This document shows positions 35,438 to 44,900 of a stretch of 64,000 nucleotides of DNA, one piece after another. The stretch is from the NCBI GenBank assembly GCA_005503065.1, contig SCOE01000010.1, positions 1 through 64,000 of the forward strand, given 5' to 3'. The translations under genes and the position numbers were made by a program. The number at the start of each line of letters is the position of its first letter. Position 1 is the stretch's first letter. The notes under the pieces are model-generated. The model made no database searches and was not told the DNA's origin. It saw only the letters and a program-made list of their open reading frames with translations. The stretch comes from Comamonadaceae bacterium ALPHA2B (GTDB taxonomy: Bacteria; Pseudomonadota; Gammaproteobacteria; Burkholderiales; Burkholderiaceae_C).

Positions 35438-37027
35438 TCAGAGCGGCTTCTCGTTCATCTGCTCGCGCGCCTTGACGTCCACTTCGCGCGCGCGGGTGTC
35501 GATGATCGACGCCTCGTAGTGATCGATGCGCAGCGGCCCCCGGCCGTCCGCGTTGGCGCGCACCAGGTCCTGCGCCGCCCTGAAGCGGTCGCGCGCCGCC
35601 ACGTAGTCGAGGATGGCGACGTTGGCTTCGGCATCGGCGCGGATGGCGCGCAAGGTGTCGCCCTGCGCGTTGTAAAGCGCCGACAGGGTGCGCCAGGCAC
35701 CGCTGTCGCGCGGATGCCCGGCGACCCAGTCGCGCAGGGGTGCGGTCATCGGACCGGGGTTGCGGGTGGCGATGGCGGCCTGGGCCGCCAGCATCATCTC
35801 GGCGCGGTCCTTGGCCTTGACGTCGAGCAGCGCCGCCGCGGCCGGGCCGTTGCCGGCCGCGAGTTCGATCTCGGCCGAGAGCAGCCGCGCCAGACGCGAC
35901 GCGGCCGCATCGCCGCGGGTGCGCGCCACCAGGCGCTCGGCCATGGCTCGGGCCGTGCGCGCGTCGCGCAGCTCCGATGCGCCGTAGGCTGCGGCGTAGA
36001 GCGTGCCGGCCTGCTGGGCCGGCGAGCTCTTGGCGAATTCGCTGCTGTCGGCCGCCTCGACCCACTGCCGCAGCACGTCGACGCCCGGACGCGTGATCAC
36101 GCGGGCGCGGGCACTGACCATGGCATGGTCCATCACCAGCGGCAGCGGGGGCACGGCCTCGGCACGAAACTGGAAGCGGGCCTGCATCTCGGTGATGCGC
36201 TCGCTGGTCAGCGGGTGGCTGCGCAGGTAGGGGTAGGCGCCGTTGTCGTTCAGGCGCGAGGCGTATTGCAGCCGCTCGAACATGCTGGCCGCGCCGCGCG
36301 GCGAGTAGCCGGCCTGGGTCATGACGCCGTAGCCGATGCGGTCGGCCTCGCGCTCCATGTCGCGCGAGAAGTCGAGCTGCTTCTGCTGCGCGAAGGCCGA
36401 ACCGCCGGTCATCATGGCGGCGCCCAGGTCGCCGCCGCTGCGGCTCTTCGACGCCGCGACCGCGCCGAGGATCATGGCCGCGATGAGCCACGGCGCCTGC
36501 CGGCTCTGCTGCGTCAGCATCCGCGAGATGTGGCGCTGGGTGACGTGCGACAGCTCGTGGCCGAGCACGGCAGCCAGCTCGTCGCGGCTGCCGACCACGG
36601 CAATGAGCCCCATGTTCAAACCGAGGTAGCCGCCGGGCAGTGCGAAGGCGTTGATCGTGCGGTCGTGGCCGAGCAGCACGGTCCAGGCGTAGCGCTCGTC
36701 GAGCTCGGGCGTGAGCTCGCCGCGGGTGCGGGCGGCGGCCAGCAGGCGCTGCCAGATGTCCTGGACGTAGTCGACGATCACGGGGTCGTCGACATAGTCC
36801 GGGTCGCGGTACAGCTCGCGTGCGATGCGGTCGCCGAGCTGGCGCTCGGCGGTGGCGGTCATCTCTGCGCCGTCGCTCATGCCCGGCAGCACCTGGGCGC
36901 GTGCAGCGGGCATGACCAGCAGCTGCGACGCTATCAAAACAATAGCTGTAAGCGCCCGCCAGCCGGGCGCTGCAGGCCGATTTCGCTTGGAAACTCGAAG
37001 GAGGGAAGAGGGCGGGCGGTGGGTCAA
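35438..37027 (-). CDS. M48 metalloprotease with C-terminal TPR region, BepA-like
   Basis: A periplasmic zinc protease of about 529 residues. Zinc motif [13 protein letters not shown] (HExxH) at about residue 163, with third ligand in [11 protein letters not shown]; the C-terminal half is an alpha-helical TPR-like repeat region. Same layout as E. coli BepA (487 aa), which degrades misassembled LptD and BAM substrates. Start: TTG at 37027 with AAGGA seven bases upstream; no ATG fits before MPAARAQ. From that start, the signal peptide core ([19 protein letters not shown], then ARA/Q) is encoded by an inverted copy of the dispersed repeat. Divergent from moaC, 61 bases apart. Confidence 0.85.
   Translation of the reverse strand: MTHRPPSSLLRVSKRNRPAAPGWRALTAIVLIASQLLVMPAARAQVLPGMSDGAEMTATAERQLGDRIARELYRDPDYVDDPVIVDYVQDIWQRLLAAARTRGELTPELDERYAWTVLLGHDRTINAFALPGGYLGLNMGLIAVVGSRDELAAVLGHELSHVTQRHISRMLTQQSRQAPWLIAAMILGAVAASKSRSGGDLGAAMMTGGSAFAQQKQLDFSRDMEREADRIGYGVMTQAGYSPRGAASMFERLQYASRLNDNGAYPYLRSHPLTSERITEMQARFQFRAEAVPPLPLVMDHAMVSARARVITRPGVDVLRQWVEAADSSEFAKSSPAQQAGTLYAAAYGASELRDARTARAMAERLVARTRGDAAASRLARLLSAEIELAAGNGPAAAALLDVKAKDRAEMMLAAQAAIATRNPGPMTAPLRDWVAGHPRDSGAWRTLSALYNAQGDTLRAIRADAEANVAILDYVAARDRFRAAQDLVRANADGRGPLRIDHYEASIIDTRAREVDVKAREQMNEKPL
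36930..36992 (+). repeat. Dispersed GCTAT..ATAGC repeat, copy 7 (inside coding sequence)
   Basis: GCTATCAAAACAATAGC, then AGCGCCCGCCAGCCGGGCGC, then TGCAGGCCGATTTCGCTTGGAA. Near-consensus copy. On the minus strand it is read as codons of the M48 protease signal peptide. Confidence 0.9.
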
Positions 37028-37088
37028 GCAGCGGTCCTTGTCGAACGTCCGGACCCGTATGATGCGCTCCCGCCCGCTTCGTTCACGC

Positions 37089-37577
37089 ATGCCGACTTCC
37101 CCGCTCACCCACTTCGACGCCCAGGGCCAGGCCCACATGGTGGATGTGGCCGCCAAGCCCGCCACCCACCGCGTGGCCGTCGCCACCGGCGCCATCGAGA
37201 TGCGCGCCGAGACGCTGGCGCTGATCGAGTCGGGCAACGCGAAGAAGGGCGACGTGCTGGGCGTGGCACGCATCGCCGGCATCCAGGCCGCCAAAAAGAC
37301 CAGCGACCTGATTCCGCTGTGCCACCCGCTGGCTCTCACCCGCGTGGCCGTGGCCTTCGAGACCGCTGGCACGCCCGTGCCGCAGGTGCGCTGCACCGCC
37401 ACCGTCGAAACCGTCGGCCCGACCGGTGTCGAGATGGAGGCATTGACCGCGGTGCAGGTGGCGCTGCTCACCGTCTACGACATGTGCAAGGCGGCCGACC
37501 GGGGCATGACGATCACCGGGGTGCACGTGATGGAGAAGCACGGGGGGAAGTCGGGGAGCTGGGTGGCGGGGTCATGA
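37089..37577 (+). CDS. moaC: Cyclic pyranopterin monophosphate synthase
   Basis: A 162-residue MoaC, converting the MoaA product 3',8-cyclo-GTP to cyclic pyranopterin monophosphate in molybdenum cofactor synthesis. Start block [18 protein letters not shown], active-site motif [13 protein letters not shown] and KAADRGMTI are all conserved; length matches the family (about 160). No other moa gene is nearby. ATG 37089 is the start that aligns with homologues; the frame is open upstream but that region overlaps the divergent protease. Confidence 0.96.
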   Translation: MPTSPLTHFDAQGQAHMVDVAAKPATHRVAVATGAIEMRAETLALIESGNAKKGDVLGVARIAGIQAAKKTSDLIPLCHPLALTRVAVAFETAGTPVPQVRCTATVETVGPTGVEMEALTAVQVALLTVYDMCKAADRGMTITGVHVMEKHGGKSGSWVAGS

Positions 37578-37639
37578 GCGCCGGCAGTCGAAGGCTTCGT
37601 ATTATTCGCCTTCCTTCCCATCGAGCGCTCCGAGGTTCC

Positions 37640-37987
37640 ATGCTCAAGTTTCGCGTCGTTGCCGCCCTGTCCTGCGCGTGCATTTTTCTCGGCAGCTCAG
37701 TCCACGCTGCACCCTTGAACGATCAGGTGCAGGGCATGCGCGAGAGCGCCAGGAGCAAGTTCCTGGGCATGCTGGTGCGCCAGAGCGGCGCGGAATGCAA
37801 GCAGGTCCAGCGCACCTTCTTCCAGGGCCAGGCGGACAAGGCGGCGCTGTGGAATGTCCGCTGCAGCGGCGGCAAGGGCGGCGACTTCGGGGTCGTCATG
37901 CTCGACGACGCGGCGAACACCGTGCGGGTGTTGCCCTGCGACCAACTCAAGGAATTCGGCGCCAGCGCGTGCTTTCGCAAGCTTTGA
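37640..37987 (+). CDS. Small secreted protein, unknown
   Basis: A 115-residue protein with a cleavable signal peptide (VVAALSCACIFLGSSVHAA, cleavage near residue 22). The mature part is about 90 residues with four cysteines (ECKQVQ, VRCSGG, LPCDQL, ACFRKL), suggesting two disulfides. I do not recognise a family. It lies 62 bases after moaC on the same strand; the contents give no functional link. The first hydrophobic segment and the coherent codon use argue for a real gene. Confidence 0.7.
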   Translation: MLKFRVVAALSCACIFLGSSVHAAPLNDQVQGMRESARSKFLGMLVRQSGAECKQVQRTFFQGQADKAALWNVRCSGGKGGDFGVVMLDDAANTVRVLPCDQLKEFGASACFRKL

Positions 37988-38008
37988 GGCGGCGTCGGAC
38001 GACGCACA

Positions 38009-38872
38009 TCACCGCGCACCGCCCGCCCCGCCGCCGAGGCTGACACCCGAAGCGCTATAGACCACCGCGACGCGCATGCGGGCCGCCGTAGGCCGTCCGT
38101 CGCGCAGACCCGGCGAGAAGCGCGTGCGAAGAAAAGCCTCCGTGGCAGAGGCCTCGAACCACCCCGGCAGCGTCGCGCTCACCACGGTGACGTTTCGCAC
38201 CAGGCCCATGGCATCGATGGAGAGGTCAAGCACGACCTCCCCAGAACGGATGCCGGCCGCGGGCGGATACACAGGTGCGACCTCCGACAGCGGGCGCGGC
38301 GGAACGTCGAGGTCGGTCGCGTCGGGGTCGACTGCTGCCGAGCCGGCCGGTGGCGGGTTCACAGCGCCCACGGTCGTGCCTTGCGACGCGGCGGGCGCCG
38401 CTGTTCGTTGGGCGGCTGCCCGCGTCTGGCGGTCGTGCGGCTCGGCGGGCGCCGACGGAGCGGGGGCCGTGCCCGCAGGAGGCGCCGGCGGTGGTGGCGG
38501 CGGCTCGGCCGGCGCCGACATCGACGTCGACACGGACCGCGTCGAGCGAGCCGCTCGTGGCACAGCCGATGCGTCAGCGGGCGCAGTCGGGGGGTGTGGC
38601 TCCGCCGCTGGCGCGGATCGCCTGGCGGCCGGCGCGGGCGTCGGCTGCACGGCAGCGGCGGCCGCCGGGCTGGCGCCACGCGGCGCAGAACGGTCCGCTG
38701 CCTCCAGCGCGGGAGCGGCATCCCGAGCGGCAATGAACCTCGCCTCCAGCACGCGCGGCGCCAAGGCAGGCCCGTCGATCCGACGCGGCCCAGCCAACAG
38801 CATCCAGAGCGCCGCGTGCAGCAGGATCGACAGGCACACGGCGGCCAGCAAGGCAGGGCGCCGTATGCTCAT
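38009..38872 (-). CDS. TonB C-terminal-domain protein
   Basis: A 287-residue protein with an uncleaved N-terminal membrane anchor (ALLAAVCLSILLHAALWML), a long Ala/Pro-rich periplasmic spacer (about 60-195, including PPPPPPAPP) and a C-terminal TonB-like domain (about 200-280: RPLSEVAPVYPPAAGIRSGEVVLDLSI, VVSATLPGWFEASATEAF, YSASG). The layout is that of TonB energy transducers, but no exbB/exbD is nearby. It starts 49 bases after the pilY1 stop on the same strand, so it is probably the last gene of the minor pilin operon; a role in the pilus or envelope rather than iron uptake is possible (inference). Confidence 0.82.
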   Translation of the reverse strand: MSIRRPALLAAVCLSILLHAALWMLLAGPRRIDGPALAPRVLEARFIAARDAAPALEAADRSAPRGASPAAAAAVQPTPAPAARRSAPAAEPHPPTAPADASAVPRAARSTRSVSTSMSAPAEPPPPPPAPPAGTAPAPSAPAEPHDRQTRAAAQRTAAPAASQGTTVGAVNPPPAGSAAVDPDATDLDVPPRPLSEVAPVYPPAAGIRSGEVVLDLSIDAMGLVRNVTVVSATLPGWFEASATEAFLRTRFSPGLRDGRPTAARMRVAVVYSASGVSLGGGAGGAR

Positions 38873-38921
38873 CGGCCGGCGACTCCGGGCGTGCACACCA
38901 TCGGTGGTGTGCCCTCCGGAC

Positions 38922-41900
38922 TCAACGGACGATCTCGCGCCAGCTGATGCGCTTGCCCTGGGGCGGGGGACTGCCCACCGGCACCGGCAGCGACTTGGTG
39001 GCACCGGTCGCATCGCGGCCCAGCGCGCGGAAGGTTCCGTCCGGCAGCGCCACGATGCCCAGGCCCACCACCACCGAGTTGGTGAAGAACTTGACCGAGG
39101 TCACTTTGTCGGTGCTCGACGCCACCGGCTCGCCGGTGATCAAGTCGACGTAGTTGAGCCAGCTGTAGCCGCCGCCGGCGCACATCGTGTTGCTGGGCAC
39201 GTTGGTCGCGAACACCAGCGTCCCGAGCACCGACTGCATGTCGACGTTCACCCGTTCGCCGTCGTCGGGCAGATCGATGTACCAGCCCACCGTCTTGCTG
39301 CAGTCCGACGCCTCGTTGCTCGCACACACGACGGTGCGCGTGGCCGTGGCGCCGGACCCGGTGGTCGTCATCTTCAGCGGCTTGAGCTGCGTGCGCAGGT
39401 TGCTGTAGAGCGGATTGTCACTGGACAGCGGGTCCTCGAAGCCATACACCGTCTGCGGACTCGGGTCGGTCAGGTCACTGGTGGACAGCATCTTGCCGGT
39501 ACCCACCAGCACCATGGTCTTGCCGTTGACCTCGGCCAGTTCGGGCCGCGTGGTGATCGGCTGCGCGTTGCCCGCAGCGTCCTTGGCGGTCGCCAGGCGA
39601 GTCGCCTCGAAGCCCGTCGGCGGAATCACATCGTTGATGTCGAAACGCCAGATATTGCCCAGCAGGTCGCCGCCATAGACGCGTTGCGCCGTGTTGTCGT
39701 AGACGAAGTTGTTGACGAAGGTGTTGATCTCGCGCAGCCCGCTCGGCGTGGTCGTGCTGCCCACACCGGTACCGATGCGCTGGATGATCTGGCCGTTGGC
39801 GGCGTTGAGCACGTAGAGAAAGCCCTCTCCCGTGCCACTGCTGCGAGTCGTGCCGGGCACGTTGTTGTAGCCGGACGTCACCAGCACCACCCATTGTCCG
39901 TTGCGCAACTTGGTGATGATCGGGCGCCCGAAGGTCAGGCCCACGTTGCAATCCGACGTGGCGCCGACCACCGTCGACGGACACACGCTCGAGAAATTGA
40001 ACTCCCACATGGCCTTCGGTGCCGTCGGGTCCGTGATGTCGAGCGCGTAATAACCGGCGCCACCGCCACCGAGCCCTCCGACCAGCATCGTCTTCCATGC
40101 GCCGCCGACATAAGCATCCCCCGTAATGGGTGTGCCGTCCACGAAGAACTGATGGCGGTCGGTGTAGTTGGTGTCGGCCAACTTGTAGAGATTGGCCATG
40201 ACGGCCTGGGGCACGAAGGCCCAGGCTTCCTGGCCGGCCTTGGCGTAGTTGGTGTCCGTCGTCTTGGCGGGAGCGTAGAAGGCATGCAACATGCCGTCGT
40301 TGGCACCGACGTACACCATCGGTGTGCGGTCCTTGTTGTTTTCCTTGAAGGTACCGTATCCCGTGTCCTGGAAAAACTGGCTGGGCGCCTTCACATAGGC
40401 GGGCTGCGAATTCACGATGTCGCCCAGCACATGCGCGCGCTGCCGATAGAGCTTCTGCGTGTTGGCCGCAAAGCCCTCCCGGCCGCGCTGGCCGCGCAGG
40501 TAGTTGACGAGGTTCGCACCGACCACCGCGCTGCGCTGGTCCACGGTGCCGCTCGAGCCGTCGGTCATGTACGGATACTGGCTCAGGCCGCCGGTGACTG
40601 TCGAACCCTGGAAAAACGCCTTCATCGTCGAAGTCAGCCCCGTCATGGACGAGCCGCTGGGAACGCCGGACGTACCGCACGTCTGCGTGTTCCAGGTGAA
40701 GCCCACGAGGCTGTTCGAATCGGGATCGCGTGTGTAGATGTTGCGGTTGTCGCAAGCGTCGCCGACCTTGGCGTCGAGCAGAGCCTGAGCCGACCACTTG
40801 ACGGTTGACGACAAGTCGCCGGTTGCGGTGTCCAGTTCCTGCGCCTGGACCTCGCCCGTCCAGTCCTGCGTGGTAAAGCTCGCCGTATACGCGATGTTGT
40901 CGCCGGCCGTCGGCGTGAGGCTCGAGGTGGATGCCCCGGCACCGGCGCCCGCCTGGGCCTTGATGCCCGCCAACGCTTCCTTCAAGCCGTCGACCACCGA
41001 CTGGGGGTCACGCGCACTGAAGTACTTGCCGCGGCCGTTCACGGCGGTGTGCCAGAAGTCGTCAATCGAGCGCGGATCGTTGTAGTCGGCGGAAGACAGG
41101 TTGCTGCCATTCGGCCAGATCGGCCAGTTCACCGGCGGGGTGTTCTCGTAGCTGCGAATGTTGGCGAAGTCGCCGGTGGTCGCGCTCTTGTAATCCTCGC
41201 GGTAGTTGACCGTGCCGGACACACCCAGGCCGACCACGAACGTGGTCATGTGCTGCCAGGGTGCCCTGTCGTCCTCGATGCCTGCACCCATGCGGGGGAT
41301 GTCATCCGGCTGCGAAGGGCGCAGGTCGGTCACGTAGTAGTACTGGGCCACGTCGGCCAGGGAATCCGAACTCCCCTTGACCCCACTGCCACTGACCGTT
41401 CCCTTCACGGTGACAGGCGTGCTCCAGTTGCCGGACACATCGACCGGTGGCGGTGCGGCCGGGGTCGCGTAACAGATGCTCGAGTCGGCCCAGTCGGTGC
41501 TCGAGTCAGTCTGGTTCTTCGCCGTCGACTCGATGGCCGTATCGCCGCTCACGTCGTAGGTGACCGTGGTCGTGCGGGTACGGCTCTGGATCTTGGTGCC
41601 GGGTACGGCGACACAGGTGGTGCCCTTCCAGCCATTGCCCGCGCTGGCCGCCACGGGCGTACAACTGCTGACCCGATCCGGCCCTGTGATTTCGGGCGCG
41701 CAGGTGGTTGTCAGGAAATTGCCATCGGTACCGGCAGAGCAGGACGCCACCGGCGTCGGCGGCGTGGTGACCGTGTTGCACGTGACGACCGGCAGGACGC
41801 CGGGCGGCGAAGGCACGCAGGTCCCTGCTGCCACACCGACCGTGCTGTCGGACGCCGTGCAGGTCGTGCGCGTGTAGTTGTTGCTGCTGCTCGGCGCCTC

Positions 41901-44900
41901 GCTGTTGCAGGTCGTGCCGGGCGCCAGTTGGATGGGTGCGGACGTGTTGTAGCTGCAGGTGGTGGACTTGAAGTTGGCGTCCACGCCTTCCGTGCAGGAT
42001 GCGACCAGGGTCGGGCCGGTGTTGACCGTGTTGCACGAGGTGATCGTGAAATTCGCGCTGGTGCCCGCAGAGCAGGTGCCGGCTGCCACGAAGGTCGGGC
42101 CCGTATTCACGGTCGCGCAGGTGATGCGCTTGTAGCCGTTTGCCGCACTCGGGGACTCGGCGACGCAACTGCCCTGGGCCACGCCGACCGTGCTGGAGGA
42201 CGGCGTGCAGCTGATGGTGGTCCAACCGTTGGACGCGCTGGCCGTCTGGCTGGTGCACGAGCCCGGCGTCACGTTGGTGGACGGGCTCGTGTTGGGCCCG
42301 GCCGAGCAGGTGGTGACCGTGAAGTTGGCGCTGGTGCCCGAGGTGCAGGTCGCCACCGGCGCCGGCGTCGTGGGGCCGTTCATGGCGCAGGTCGTGGCCG
42401 TCCAGGCGTTTGCCGACGAAGCGGCAACGGGCGAGCAGCTCCCCAGAGGCACCCCCGTCGGGCCGGTCGTCACGGCGGCCGGACACTTGATGGTGACGTA
42501 GTTGTTGCTGCCGTTGCCGGTTTGGGGTGTGCAGGACCCCGGAGGGGTGGGCACCGTCTCGGAATGGAAGTTGCAGTAGGTGCCCACGTTGCCGTTGCCG
42601 GGCCCGGCGTTTTGCGGCGTGCACGATCCGACGTTGGTTTCAGGCGAATCGGTGGTCGAGCATGTGGTGAACACATAGTTGGTCGACGCATCGCCACCGG
42701 GCGTGCAGGACGCGACAAGCGTGGGACCCGTCGTGACCTGGCGGCAAGTGACGTAGCTCGGGCCTGCGGTGTTGGGGACGCAGGAGGCCACCGGGACGTC
42801 TGTGAAGGTCCGCTGCTGGCACGCGGTACGAACGCCGTTGGTCGTGCCGGCGGTGCACTGGTTCGGCTGCACGGGCGACGGGCCCGAGGTCACCACTTCC
42901 TGACATTGGCGCTCGAGGAAGTTGTTGCTGGACGTCGGGGCCTGCGCCGTGCAGCTCGACACATTGGACCAATTCCCGAAGTTTGCGCCACCGCAAGTGG
43001 TGGTGATGAAGTCGTTGGACGAACTCGCAGCCGACGCCGTGCAGCTGGCGACGTTGGTCGTGTTCATGATCACTTCTGTCGTGCAGATCGTGGCGATGTA
43101 GTTTGGCGAACTTCCCGTTCCGGCAGTGCACGAGGCGACCCTGGTCGGTCCGCTCAGGGTTGCCTTGCTGCAGGTCGTGGTGGTGTAGTTGTTGCCCGAG
43201 CTTGCCGAGGCTGCGGTGCAGTTGGCAGCAGGCACGAAACTCGTGTTGTTGACCGTGTTGCAAGTGGTCGCGGTGTAGTTATTGCTCGAGCTTGCTCCCT
43301 GCGCGGAACAGGAGTTCACGCCGGTCGGGCCGGTGGTTGCCGTGTTGCAGGTCGTGACGACCTGGGTGGAGGAGTTGGTGCCGGGCGTACACGAGGCGAC
43401 CGGGTTGGTACTGGTGCTTGTGTTGCACGTCGTGGTGACGTAACTGGCGTTCGTTCCCGGGGTGCAGGACGTGACCGCGGTGGGGCCTGACGTATTGGCG
43501 CTGCAGGTCACCGTGGCGTAGCCGTTGCTCGCGCTCGGTCCCGCGGGGGTGCAGCTCGCAGCGGGCGTGGGCCCGTTGGTCACCGTCGCGCAGGTCGTGG
43601 TCGTGTAGTTGTTGTTGCTGCTCGGGCTTTGCGCAGAGCACGACGCGACTGCGGTGGGGCCGGTGGTCACCGGTGTGTCGCAGGTGCGGGTGAGGTAGTT
43701 GTTGCTGGCCGAAGCCGTCTGCGGTGTGCAGGAAGCGACCGGCGTCGGGCCGGTGGTCAGTGTCATGCAGGTGATGGTCGCGGTGTTGGTGCACGACGCA
43801 ACCGGCGTGGACCGCTCCGTGGCACCGTCGTAGGCCAGCAGTTGCGAAGTCCGCTCGAACTCGCGACGCGTGGACTGCATCTGGTAGGTGCGCGTCACCA
43901 GCGGCTGGTTTGTTGAGCGTGTGGTGAGCGTGTCAGTGCGACGCAGCTGGCTGGTGGACTGCGTGAGCTGGGAGGTCGACTTGGTGGTTTGTTCCGTGGT
44001 CTGGGAGACACGCGTTTGCCGCATCGTCTGCGTGCGCGTACGCGTCTGCAGCTGGTAGACGGTCTTCTCCATGTAAGTCGTCGTCTGCAGGTTCTGCGTG
44101 GTGCTGGCGTAGACCCTGCGCGAGCCGCTGCCCCACCACTCGCGCGTGATGAGCTCCTGCCGGGTGGACAAGGTCTGCTGCTGGGTGCTGGCAAGCGTCT
44201 GCGTGGCCGCGCGCAACTCGGTCTGCGTGGTCTTCCTGTCCTGCGTCGTCGACCGGCTGGTCTGCGACGTCGACGCCGACACTTGTTCGGTCGTCCGAGT
44301 CAGCGATTGCGTGCGCCGCGTGGGCTGAGACGTGGACTGGAACACCACCGAGGTGGTCCTGTAGAACTCGCCCGTATCGCACGTGGCGTAGCGGTTCATC
44401 GTCGACGTGCTGCTGTCGGTACGACTGCCCGAGGTCGTGCCGTCCCACATGGGCCGATGGCTGTACAGACGGGGATCGGTGCGGTCCAGAGAGGTCTTCG
44501 GCGTGAGAAGGCCGTCTTGATTTCCGACACGGGTGCTGCCGTCGAGCTGGACCGGGCCCACGGTTTCCTGTGCCGTGTTCCAGTAACCATCCGTTGTCAT
44601 GATGGTGAAGTTCTGGCGGCAGCTGTAGTTTTCCGGATTGGGATCCGGCGTCATGCCCGTATTAATGCCGTCCATTCGACCTGCAAAGTGTCGGCCTACG
44701 CGAGCCAGGCCTTCGCGCGCCGGGGAAGAGCCATCGGGCGTCTGACTGAAAAGCTTGGCGTACCAGGCGTTCTTCTGTGTTTGATCGAAATCGGCAATCG
44801 CCAGGTAGCGGGCGGAATTGACGCCGCTCGTGGCATTGCTGGCCGAGCCAGTCGCGTTCAGCGGATTCATGCTGATCAGGCCGACTCGGAATGTCTCGGT

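Noticed and set aside
41049-43490. Long Arg/Gly-rich plus-strand ORF opposite the pilY1 repeats
   Set aside because: Its periodicity merely mirrors the pilY1 Cys-repeat array on the other strand.
41590-43815. Regularly spaced repeats resembling a CRISPR-like array
   Set aside because: Units are coding, imperfect, about 75-95 bases, with no invariant repeat and no cas genes.
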